DNA of 7,270 nt from JASJHI01 sp965371355 (lineage in GTDB: Bacteria > Actinomycetota > Acidimicrobiia > Acidimicrobiales > Ilumatobacteraceae): the NCBI GenBank assembly GCA_965371355.1, contig CBDUYD010000147.1, forward strand, positions 1 to 7,270, in the 5' to 3' direction. The translations under genes and the position numbers were made by a program. Numbering within the stretch: position 1 is the first letter of the stretch; every line of letters begins with the position of its first letter. The notes under the pieces are model-generated. The model saw nothing but the letters and a program-made list of their open reading frames with translations, was not told the origin of the DNA and did no database searches. Below, piece after piece: positions 1-5,207 of the stretch.

Positions 1-933
1 CTGCCCGACCTCCGGGCGATCGTCGACGTGGTGACCAACCCGTTCGACAGGGATCTGACGACCCCCGAACTCGTCGAGGCGGCCGCCGGGTGCGATGTGA
101 TCGTGGCCCATCGCGCCACACCGGGAGAGGCGGACGTCTTCGAGCGACTGCCCGACCTGCTGGCGTTCCTCCGCTGCGCGGTGGACATCAGCACGATCGA
201 CGTCGACGCGGCCAGTGCCAACGGAGTGCTGATCGCCCGGGCGGGCAAGAGCTTCGTCGCGTCGACCGCCGAGCTCGCTCTGGGCCTGCTGATCGACGTG
301 GCGCGCAACATCAGCGCGTCGGCATGCGACTATCGGGCCGGCCGCCCGCCCCCGCAACGACCGGGATTCCAGCTCGCCGGCCGGACGGCGGGGATCATCG
401 GCTACGGCGCCATCGGCTCGTACCTCGCGACGTTGTTGGACGCGATCGGGATGGAGGTGCTGGTGTGCGATCCGTTCATGACGATCGACGCTCCTGCCCT
501 GCGCCAGGTCGAGTTGTCGGAGTTGCTCGCTCTTGCCGACGCCGTGTTTCCACTGGTGCCCGCCGAGGCGAGCACGCACGACCTCATCGGCGTCGATGAA
601 CTCGATGCGATGAAGCAGGGCGCGGTCCTGATCAACGTGTCGCGCGGCGAGGTGCTCGACGAACAGGCCGTCGCAGCGGCACTCGACTCGGGCCATCTGG
701 CCGCGCTCGGAATGGATGTCGGTCGCGCCGCCGATCAGCGACCGTCCACTTCGTTGGCCGCTCGCCTCGGCGTGGTCGCCACACCGCATCTCGGTGGCCT
801 GACGCCGGAGAACGCCGATGCCCAGGCGGCCAGCAGCGTCGACCAGGTTCGCGCGATCCTCGACGGTGTCATGCCGCCCGGTGCGGTCAACGCCGAGCAG
901 GCCTCACGCCTACGCGAGTTCCTCGCGAGATGA
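1..933 (+). CDS. D-isomer-specific 2-hydroxyacid dehydrogenase, NAD(P)-dependent (5' partial)
   Basis: The frame is open from base 1, and the nine codons before the first GTG (28) already read as normal protein (LPDLRAIVD), so the start most likely lies left of the window; 310 residues are visible. The family interconverts 2-oxoacids and D-2-hydroxyacids (glyoxylate reductase, phosphoglycerate dehydrogenase and relatives) in the cytoplasm. Visible landmarks, in fragment numbering: the end of the substrate-binding half at 1-100; the Rossmann motif GYGAIG at 134-139 followed by an Asp after beta-2 (VCDP, about 157), which suggests NAD(H); the INVSRGEVLDE block with the catalytic Arg at 215; and the catalytic His in ATPHLGG at about 263. 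The usual DVFExEP segment with the catalytic Glu is replaced by DVGRAADQRPS. From memory, a DVGRAPDQMP-type subfamily exists, so this may be a subfamily trait. The stop overlaps the next start (ATGA), implying translational coupling with the lactonase-like gene. The exact substrate cannot be read. Confidence 0.93.
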   Translation: MPDLRAIVDVVTNPFDRDLTTPELVEAAAGCDVIVAHRATPGEADVFERLPDLLAFLRCAVDISTIDVDAASANGVLIARAGKSFVASTAELALGLLIDVARNISASACDYRAGRPPPQRPGFQLAGRTAGIIGYGAIGSYLATLLDAIGMEVLVCDPFMTIDAPALRQVELSELLALADAVFPLVPAEASTHDLIGVDELDAMKQGAVLINVSRGEVLDEQAVAAALDSGHLAALGMDVGRAADQRPSTSLAARLGVVATPHLGGLTPENADAQAASSVDQVRAILDGVMPPGAVNAEQASRLREFLAR

Positions 934-1781
934 ACCCGCGACCACGAGAACGACGACTACCACGATCATCAACACCGGTGCCGCCACGAACGCTGCCGCT
1001 GGGGACGTGTGACACACACGTGCACTTCTACGACCGCTCGTATCCCACGGCGGACGAGGCGGTGCTGCGTCCGCCCGACGCCACGGTCGCCGACTATCGC
1101 GAGGTGCAGGCAGCGTTGGGCATGGCGCGATTGGTTGTGGTACAGCCCACCACGTACGGCCTCGACAATCGGTGCCAGCTCGAGGCGATGGCCGCATTCG
1201 GCGAGTCGGCGCGCGGTGTCATGGTCGTCGGCGCCGGCATCGACCAGTCGGAACTGGCCCGGTTGACCGATCTCGGTGTCCGCGGCGCGCGGTTCCACAT
1301 GCTCCCCGGCGGTTCCCTCGGATGGGACGTACTCGACGACGTCGCCGCCGCGATCGCATCGGTCGGGTGGCACATTCAGCTCCAGATGAACGGTCACGAG
1401 TTCGACGATCGGCTCGATCGGCTGCGACGCCTGCCCGTCGACCTGGTCGTCGACCACATCGGCCGTTTCATGCCGCCCGCCGATACCGGAGAACCAGCTT
1501 TCGAGGCGCTCCTCGATCGGCTCGACGACGGGCGGACGTGGGTCAAGCTCTCGGCTCCCTACGAGTCGTCGCCCGCGCACGACGCGGTGCTGCCGTACGT
1601 CGACGAGCTGGTTCGGAGGTACCCGGACCGGTTGTTGTGGGCGACCAACTGGCCCCATCCGGGTCAGGTGGCACCACCGTCGTCGGCCGAGCTGTTCGAG
1701 CTGTGCGTTCGTTGGTTGCCCACCGACACAGTGCGCCGCCAGGTGTTGGTCGACAATCCGGCGGCCCTGTACGACTTCTGA
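930..1781 (+). CDS. Amidohydrolase family 2 protein, sugar-lactonase / PDC-lactonase / galactarolactone isomerase-like
   Basis: A 283-residue TIM-barrel protein of the amidohydrolase-2 group (PF04909/COG3618), whose characterised members open or isomerise lactones: 2-pyrone-4,6-dicarboxylate lactonase LigI, L-fuconolactonase, D-galactarolactone isomerase. Visible motifs: CDTHVHFYD with the HxH pair at H30 and H32; VVVQPTTYGLDN at 69-80; GVRGARFH at 116-123; QLQMNGH near 150-156; VVDHIGRF with H176; WVKLSAPY with K206; and LLWATNWPHP at 236-244. The length suits the family. The strand-8 position that is usually Asp (GTDWPH/GSDWPH) is Asn240 here. The ATG at 930 overlaps the upstream stop as ATGA, and no strong Shine-Dalgarno site precedes it, so translational coupling probably drives initiation. 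The first 22 residues are Arg/Pro-rich and may be a disordered tail. With an aldose-dehydrogenase-like SDR downstream, an aldonolactone is the likely substrate class; this is inference. Confidence 0.88.
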   Translation: MNPRPRERRLPRSSTPVPPRTLPLGTCDTHVHFYDRSYPTADEAVLRPPDATVADYREVQAALGMARLVVVQPTTYGLDNRCQLEAMAAFGESARGVMVVGAGIDQSELARLTDLGVRGARFHMLPGGSLGWDVLDDVAAAIASVGWHIQLQMNGHEFDDRLDRLRRLPVDLVVDHIGRFMPPADTGEPAFEALLDRLDDGRTWVKLSAPYESSPAHDAVLPYVDELVRRYPDRLLWATNWPHPGQVAPPSSAELFELCVRWLPTDTVRRQVLVDNPAALYDF

Positions 1782-1788
1782 CCACTAC

Positions 1789-1824
1789 ATCCGACCCCCA
1801 AATCCGACCACCAAATCCGACCAC
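1789..1824 (+). repeat. 13-bp direct tandem repeat, 2.8 copies, before the SDR gene
   Basis: Copies ATCCGACCCCCAA (1789-1801), ATCCGACCACCAA (1802-1814) and the truncated ATCCGACCAC (1815-1824) follow each other without spacers and differ at one position. They fill most of the 56-base gap between the amidohydrolase stop and the SDR start and end immediately before its ribosome binding site. The repeat could be a product of slipped-strand copying, or iterated binding sites; the sequence does not decide. Confidence 0.9.
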
Positions 1825-1833
1825 GAGGAGAGA
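1825..1833 (+). promoter_or_regulatory. Ribosome binding site of the SDR gene
   Basis: GAGGAGAGA contains AGGAG at 1826-1830, seven nucleotides before the ATG at 1838. This fixes the SDR start: the same frame stays open far upstream through the amidohydrolase gene, but no comparable site precedes any earlier start, and the upstream translation is Arg-rich shadow sequence. Confidence 0.85.
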
Positions 1834-1837
1834 AACC

Positions 1838-2632
1838 ATGACAGATCAGCCGACTCCACCGCAGGCCGACTACGCCAGCTATCCGTCGCTCGTCGATCGC
1901 AGCGTGTTCATCACCGGCGGTGCCGACGGCATCGGGGCGAGCATGGTCGAGCAGTTCGTCCGGCAGGGGAGCCGCGTCGGATTCGCCGATATCAACGCCG
2001 ACAAGGCCGCCGCAACCGTCGCTCGTTGCGTCGGGTCGCAGGCGCGGCACGAGCCGAAGTTCTACGAGGTCGATCTCGTAGACATCGCGGCACTGCAACG
2101 GGTGATCGAGCGGGCCGAGGTCGACCTCGACGGCATCACGGTGTTGGTCAACAACGCCGCCAACGACGAGCGCCACACGTGGGAGGAGATGACACCCGAG
2201 TACTGGGACGACCGGCTCAACACGAATCTTCGCCACTACTTCTTCGCCATCCAGGCGGTTGCGCCGGGGATGATCGAGGACGGGAACGGATCGATCATCA
2301 ACATCGGATCGAGCAGCTACATGATGCAGGAGGACTTCTTCCCCGGGTACGCGATCGCCAAGTCGGGGGTCGAAGGAATCACGCGCACGATGGCGCGCAC
2401 GTTCGGCCCCCACAACGTGCGGATGAACACGGTGCTGCCCGGTTGGGTGGTCACCGAGCGTCAACTCTCCAGGTGGTGGAGCGCCGAGGGCGAGGCGGCA
2501 ACGCTCGCCGACCAGGCGCTCAAGCGCCGGATCTACCCCGACGAGTTCGCGCAGATGGTCCTCTTCCTCGCCGCCGACGACGGCGCCGCGTGCACCGCGC
2601 AACAGTTCCTCGTCGACGGGGGCCGCCGCTAG
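1838..2632 (+). CDS. Short-chain dehydrogenase/reductase, aldose 1-dehydrogenase (XylB-like)
   Basis: A 264-residue classical SDR that oxidises or reduces a hydroxyl/keto group with a nicotinamide cofactor. Visible: the cofactor motif TGGADGIG at 26-33; Asp51 after beta-2 (FADIN), which favours NAD over NADP; NNAA at 105-108; and the catalytic tetrad N130, S158, Y171 and K175 (YAIAK). The C-terminal end is FLVDGGRR. From memory, the protein follows Caulobacter D-xylose dehydrogenase XylB in several unusual stretches: YPSL near the N-terminus, LVNNAxND.RH, YWD.R.N.NLRH, QAVAPGM, and EGEA...LK.RI with LFLA.DD near the end. That points to an aldose 1-dehydrogenase making an aldonolactone, which the upstream lactonase-like protein could process. 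D-xylose, L-arabinose, L-fucose and galactose remain possible, and a general 3-oxoacyl reductase is less likely. The start is set by AGGAG at 1826-1830. The gene is probably co-transcribed with the two upstream genes. Confidence 0.92.
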   Translation: MTDQPTPPQADYASYPSLVDRSVFITGGADGIGASMVEQFVRQGSRVGFADINADKAAATVARCVGSQARHEPKFYEVDLVDIAALQRVIERAEVDLDGITVLVNNAANDERHTWEEMTPEYWDDRLNTNLRHYFFAIQAVAPGMIEDGNGSIINIGSSSYMMQEDFFPGYAIAKSGVEGITRTMARTFGPHNVRMNTVLPGWVVTERQLSRWWSAEGEAATLADQALKRRIYPDEFAQMVLFLAADDGAACTAQQFLVDGGRR

Positions 2633-2659
2633 GAGAATCCCGAGTTCGATCGTCGATTT

Positions 2660-2684
2660 GGTCGCTGTCCTGGTTCAGGCGACC
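2660..2684. terminator. Hairpin between convergent SDR and vapC ends (possible bidirectional terminator)
   Basis: GGTCGC (2660-2665) pairs with GCGACC (2679-2684). A further TG/CA pair around a bulged G shortens the loop to about eight bases. It lies in the 42-base gap between the convergent stops and runs into the vapC stop codon. Neither strand has a T-run after the stem, so a classic intrinsic terminator is not shown; the call rests on position and stem only. Confidence 0.3.
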
Positions 2685-3100
2685 GAGCCGCGCTCGACGA
2701 CCCACCGGGTCGGCTGGCCGGTGAGGTCGGCGATCGTGTCGTAGTCGCCGTCGTAGTGAAGGACCTCGACCCGGTGTCGCTCGGCGACGGCGGCGATGAG
2801 GAGATCGGGGAGTGGGACGGTTCGCATCCGGCCCGTCTGCCAGAGCTGTTCCTGGATCTCGAGCGCCCGTCGCCAGTCGGTGTCCTCCGTGGCCAGCCAT
2901 TCGTAACCGACGGAGCGGTCGGCGTGAACCGTGTCGTACTCGTCGGGTGACCGCGTCGACCAGAGGATCTCGAACTCGATCACCGCGCACGTGGCGACGA
3001 GGCCTGCTTCGATGAGTGGCGCCAGGAACGATCGGACTTCAGGATCGTGCAGGCGTGCGAGCGCGCTCTTGTCGGCGAGGTAGCGCGCTACCGCTGCCAT
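2675..3100 (-). CDS. vapC: VapC-family PIN-domain ribonuclease toxin
   Basis: A 141-residue PIN-domain protein, the usual VapC length. VapC toxins are Mg/Mn-dependent endoribonucleases that cut tRNA or rRNA and are held inactive by VapB. The acidic active-site pattern is visible: D10 in YLADKSALARL; E42 and/or E44 in VIEFEIL; D99 in LPDLLIAAVAE; and D117/D119 in LHYDGDYDTIA. The DKSALAR opening is common in actinobacterial VapC proteins. The ATG at 3100 was chosen because it places Asp10 at the expected N-terminal position; the frame is open further upstream, but only over shadow sequence antisense and out of frame to vapB. The gene overlaps the end of vapB by 13 nt, the typical translationally coupled antitoxin-toxin order. 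All key acidic residues are present, so it looks intact. The RNA target cannot be predicted. Confidence 0.93.
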   Translation of the reverse strand: MAAVARYLADKSALARLHDPEVRSFLAPLIEAGLVATCAVIEFEILWSTRSPDEYDTVHADRSVGYEWLATEDTDWRRALEIQEQLWQTGRMRTVPLPDLLIAAVAERHRVEVLHYDGDYDTIADLTGQPTRWVVERGSVA

Positions 3101-3297
3101 GCGTTCGACATGATGTCGGTATCGCGGAGGTCGGCGTGGAGGTCGGCGGCGAAGCGCTCGAGGTCGCGTCGGCGGGCGCTGAGGGCGGCAATCGCCGCGA
3201 GAGCCTGGTTGACCGTGTCCTTCTTGGTGCTCGTTCCGAGAGCGCGTTGAGCGAGGTCGAGTGCGCCGTCGTCGATGTCGATCAGTGTCTTGGTCAT
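3088..3297 (-). CDS. vapB: VapB-family antitoxin
   Basis: A 69-residue protein starting MTKTLIDIDDGALDLAQ, the pattern of short VapB antitoxins: an N-terminal beta-strand and helices that form a DNA-binding dimer (about residues 1-40, with TKKDTVNQAL as the second helix), and an Arg/Asp-rich tail (41-69) expected to wrap round the toxin and occlude the PIN active site. The ATG at 3297 is preceded by GAGG four bases upstream (complement of 3302-3305) and by an AT-rich promoter-like region. Longer starts at 3438 and 3348 in the same frame would place the promoter/operator inside the gene and were not used. It overlaps vapC by 13 nt. VapB-VapC complexes normally repress their own promoter, and the inverted repeats directly upstream fit that. 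Confidence 0.9.
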   Translation of the reverse strand: MTKTLIDIDDGALDLAQRALGTSTKKDTVNQALAAIAALSARRRDLERFAADLHADLRDTDIMSNAWQR

Positions 3298-3300
3298 GGA

Positions 3301-3340
3301 ACCTCGATATATCTCGGATACGTTTCGTAGTATATATCCG
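3301..3340 (-). promoter_or_regulatory. AT-rich vapBC promoter/operator candidate with nested inverted repeats
   Basis: An AT-rich island in GC-rich DNA directly upstream of vapB. On the - strand it reads TATACT (complement of 3329-3334), a good -10 hexamer, about 25-32 nt before the ATG. No clear -35 was found. The outer arms GATATAT (3306-3312) and ATATATC (3332-3338) are perfect inverted repeats, and inside them TACG (3319-3322) and CGTA (3326-3329) flank TTT. The two centres differ by two bases, so there may be two overlapping half-site pairs. VapB-type autoregulation usually uses such repeats over the -10; its action here is inference. Confidence 0.6.
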
Positions 3341-3364
3341 CGGTCCATCGATGCATCGCTCGCC

Positions 3365-3380
3365 GCGGTCGGCCGACCGC
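3365..3380. promoter_or_regulatory. Perfect 16-bp palindrome, operator candidate
   Basis: GCGGTCGGCCGACCGC is identical to its reverse complement; the symmetry ends at both flanks (C at 3364 and C at 3381). It sits about 68 bases upstream of the vapB start and about 140 upstream of the transporter start. Size and symmetry suit a dimeric regulator such as TetR or MarR types, but no regulator gene is in the window. Confidence 0.45.
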
Positions 3381-3507
3381 CCGATGCGGAACCGCAGCCG
3401 ACCTGGCCGGCCGCATGCGGCGACGTCAGCGTCGGCATCCGACATCCGAGTCGGTGTCTTGCGTCCCTAGAGTGCGGTCACCGAAGAGGTGGTCGGATCA
3501 ACGGACC

Positions 3508-3514
3508 GGGAGGG
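3508..3514 (+). promoter_or_regulatory. Ribosome binding site deciding the MFS start
   Basis: GGGAGGG lies seven bases before the GTG at 3522. The alternative in-frame GTG at 3489 has only a purine run directly touching the start codon, too close to act, so 3522 is preferred. Confidence 0.75.
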
Positions 3515-3521
3515 CCGATAC

Positions 3522-4829
3522 GTGGCGAGCCCGACTACGGGAACCGATGACGAGGGCTCGACGCCGCCGGCCGGACGGCCGCACGGTGGGCGCGGGCGCG
3601 GTACGACCACGTTCGCTTCGCTGGTCGTACGCGACTATCGGCTGTTGTTCATCGCCGGCACGATCTCCTTCGTCGCCGTGCAGGCACAGGTCGTCGCCCG
3701 CGGGTGGCTGGCGAACGAACTCACCGAAAGCAACAGCGCCCTCGGCGGCGTGTTCATGGCGTTCGGCATCCCGATGCTCCTGGCGACCCCGTTCGGCGGG
3801 GTGCTCGCCGACAGGGTGTCGAAGCGTTCGATCCTGATCGTGACCCAGGTGGCGCTGGCGGCGTCGTCGGCGTGGCTCGGCTTCGCGGTGATGTTCGAGT
3901 TCGTCGAGTACTGGATGCTGCTCGCGGTGGCGGCGATCCAAGCGGTCTCCTTCGCCTTCCTCGGCCCGGCTCGAATCGCGATGACCACCGACGTGGTCGG
4001 CCGGGAGCTCATCACCAACGCGATCGTCCTGTCGCAGATGAGCCTGAACGCGACACGGATCATCGGACCGGCGCTCGCCGGTATCGGGATCGGGATCGCC
4101 TGGTTCGGAACGGCGGGTGTCTATCTGTCATCGGCCGTGCTGTCGGTCATCGCGCTGCTCGCGATGTTGCCGCTGCCGCGCGGAGCGCCCCGCTCGGTCA
4201 CCAGCGAGCGGTCGGCGATCCGGGAGTTCTCGGACGCGATCGTGTACGTGCGCAAGGAGTCCGAGATCGGCATCCTCGTGCTCACCTCGTTCGTCGTGGT
4301 TATGGTCGGCTTCCCCTACCTGGCGTTCCTGCCCCGCGTGTCGACGGACCTGCTCGACATCGGCGCCGCCGGCTACGGCGCCCTGTCGGCGGCATCGGCG
4401 GTGGGCGCGTTGGCGATGTCGGTCTGGGTCGCCGGTCGGGGAAGCAGGTACTCGCCATGGCGGATCGAAGCGGTCAACGGAGTGCTGTTCGGTCTCGCGA
4501 TCATCGGACTCGCTCTCGCTCCCGGGATCGGCGCCGCGATGCTCGCGCTGGTTGCGATCGGGGCCGGGGCATCCGGCTTCCAGGCGATGAACAACTCGCT
4601 CGCACTGAACCTCAGCGACTTCGAATACCACGGGCGCATCCAGAGCCTGATGATGTTGTCGTTCAGCGGCTTCGGGATGGCGGCGCTTCCGCTCGGCCTG
4701 CTCGCCGACCGGATCGGATTGCGCCGAACCTTCGCGATCATGGGAGTGATCGTCATAATCGCGATGTTCGTGTCGATGCTGTCTCTGCGCCGCGGTCGAC
4801 GTCAGCGCCAGTCGACCTCGTTGGCGTAG
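3522..4829 (+). CDS. MFS transporter, EntS/MFS_3-like efflux type
   Basis: 435 residues from the GTG at 3522 (446 if GTG 3489 were used). A soluble Gly/Pro/Arg-rich N-tail of about 30 residues precedes roughly twelve hydrophobic segments, at about 41-59, 73-94, 104-124, 130-149, 164-186, 194-217, 249-271, 282-304, 316-334, 337-357, 374-394 and 401-421. The MFS signature A appears in both halves: GGVLADRVSKRS (92-103) and GLLADRIGLRRT (392-403). The family moves small solutes using the proton gradient; the overall look (short cytoplasmic loop after helix 6, NATRIIGPALAG in helix 5) is closest to MFS_3/enterobactin-exporter-type efflux pumps, so drug or metabolite export is more likely than sugar uptake. 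The substrate is not readable. The 3' end overlaps the convergent SnoaL-like gene by 28 nt. The upstream palindrome-rich region is the natural place for its control. Confidence 0.92.
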   Translation: MASPTTGTDDEGSTPPAGRPHGGRGRGTTTFASLVVRDYRLLFIAGTISFVAVQAQVVARGWLANELTESNSALGGVFMAFGIPMLLATPFGGVLADRVSKRSILIVTQVALAASSAWLGFAVMFEFVEYWMLLAVAAIQAVSFAFLGPARIAMTTDVVGRELITNAIVLSQMSLNATRIIGPALAGIGIGIAWFGTAGVYLSSAVLSVIALLAMLPLPRGAPRSVTSERSAIREFSDAIVYVRKESEIGILVLTSFVVVMVGFPYLAFLPRVSTDLLDIGAAGYGALSAASAVGALAMSVWVAGRGSRYSPWRIEAVNGVLFGLAIIGLALAPGIGAAMLALVAIGAGASGFQAMNNSLALNLSDFEYHGRIQSLMMLSFSGFGMAALPLGLLADRIGLRRTFAIMGVIVIIAMFVSMLSLRRGRRQRQSTSLA

Positions 4830-5185
4830 AGCACCCACGACTCGGCGATCCTGCCGTGCTCGATGCGGTGCACCTGGAGCCAACTCACCGTCCGCGGGTC
4901 GCCGGTCTCGAGGTTCACGCCTTGCATCGTCACCCGCGACCACACCCTGTCGCCGCTGACGGCGAGGTCGTCGAGCGACACGGTCGGCGAGTGCAAGACC
5001 CGCTGGTACTGGCACATGTCGGACTGGAATGCCGCGTGGTCGCGCTCGACCGTGCCGCTCGCGCTGTGGCGGATGTAGCGCTCGGCGACGAGCTCAGGGA
5101 TCAGGTCGAGACGGCCCTCGCCCCAGACCTCGTCCCACCAACGTCGCATGATCGCAACCGGATCCACGACACCAGTATGTCCCAT
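4802..5185 (-). CDS. SnoaL-like / NTF2-fold small protein
   Basis: A 127-residue single-domain protein with the cone-shaped SnoaL/NTF2-like pattern: an N-terminal helix WWDEVWGEGRLDLIPELV (16-33), YIRH with a conserved-type His40, a helix round HAAFQSDMCQY (50-60), and strands VSLDDLAVSGDRVWSRVTMQGV (69-90) and TVSWLQVHRIEHGRIAESWVLYAN (99-122). The family contains polyketide cyclases, ester cyclases, isomerases and many uncharacterised small-molecule binders, so a specific reaction cannot be named. The ATG at 5185 is preceded by GGAGGGG six bases upstream (complement of 5192-5198); the earlier ATG at 5200 lies next to that site and would add only MEGIA. It follows the sulfatase stop by 22 nt on the same strand, so the two are likely co-transcribed. 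Its last 28 bases are shared, antisense, with the transporter gene. Confidence 0.87.
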   Translation of the reverse strand: MGHTGVVDPVAIMRRWWDEVWGEGRLDLIPELVAERYIRHSASGTVERDHAAFQSDMCQYQRVLHSPTVSLDDLAVSGDRVWSRVTMQGVNLETGDPRTVSWLQVHRIEHGRIAESWVLYANEVDWR

Positions 5186-5191
5186 CGCGAT

Positions 5192-5198
5192 CCCCTCC
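5192..5198 (-). promoter_or_regulatory. Ribosome binding site of the SnoaL-like gene
   Basis: GGAGGGG on the - strand, six bases before the ATG at 5185. It selects this start over the ATG at 5200, which overlaps the region directly in front of the site. Confidence 0.75.
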
Positions 5199-5207
5199 AT
5201 TCGATCG

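Larger units (their letters stand above)
3298..3521. other. Divergent intergenic region vapB / MFS with palindrome cluster
   Basis: This 224-base region separates vapB (leftward) from the transporter (rightward). Apart from the AT-rich vapBC promoter it holds a run of inverted repeats: CGATGCATCG (3349-3358, perfect); a 16-bp perfect palindrome (3365-3380); TGCGG-AA-CCGCA (3385-3396); GCCGCATGCGGC (3410-3421, perfect); CGACG-TCAG-CGTCG (3421-3434); and GTCGG/CCGAC/GTCGG (3431-3435, 3439-3443, 3450-3454), whose middle arm can pair with either neighbour. No convincing protein-coding frame is seen. A weak -10-like TAGAGT sits at 3468-3473 on the + strand, without a matching -35. Confidence 0.7.

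Noticed and set aside
1172..1837. Upstream extension of the SDR frame through the amidohydrolase gene
   Set aside because: The extension is Arg-rich shadow sequence in another frame of a clear gene; a strong AGGAG site marks ATG 1838 as the start.
1664..2602. 312-codon open frame antisense to the SDR gene
   Set aside because: It mirrors a well-supported SDR, has low-complexity Arg/Val/Asp-rich composition without domain motifs, and such long antisense frames are expected in GC-rich DNA.
3016..3330. 104-codon + strand frame antisense to vapB
   Set aside because: No motif, no ribosome binding site of note, and it lies exactly opposite a supported antitoxin-toxin pair.
3298..3438. Longer vapB starting at 3438 or 3348
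   Set aside because: The added part spans the -10-like element and inverted repeats and does not look like antitoxin sequence; MTKTL at 3297 with GAGG upstream fits the family start.
3101..3445. Long N-terminal extension of vapC to 256 residues
   Set aside because: It would overlap all of vapB out of frame and run through the promoter region; the PIN domain begins properly at ATG 3100.
3489..3521. Earlier GTG start for the transporter
   Set aside because: The purine run touches the start codon directly, whereas GTG 3522 has GGGAGGG at seven bases.
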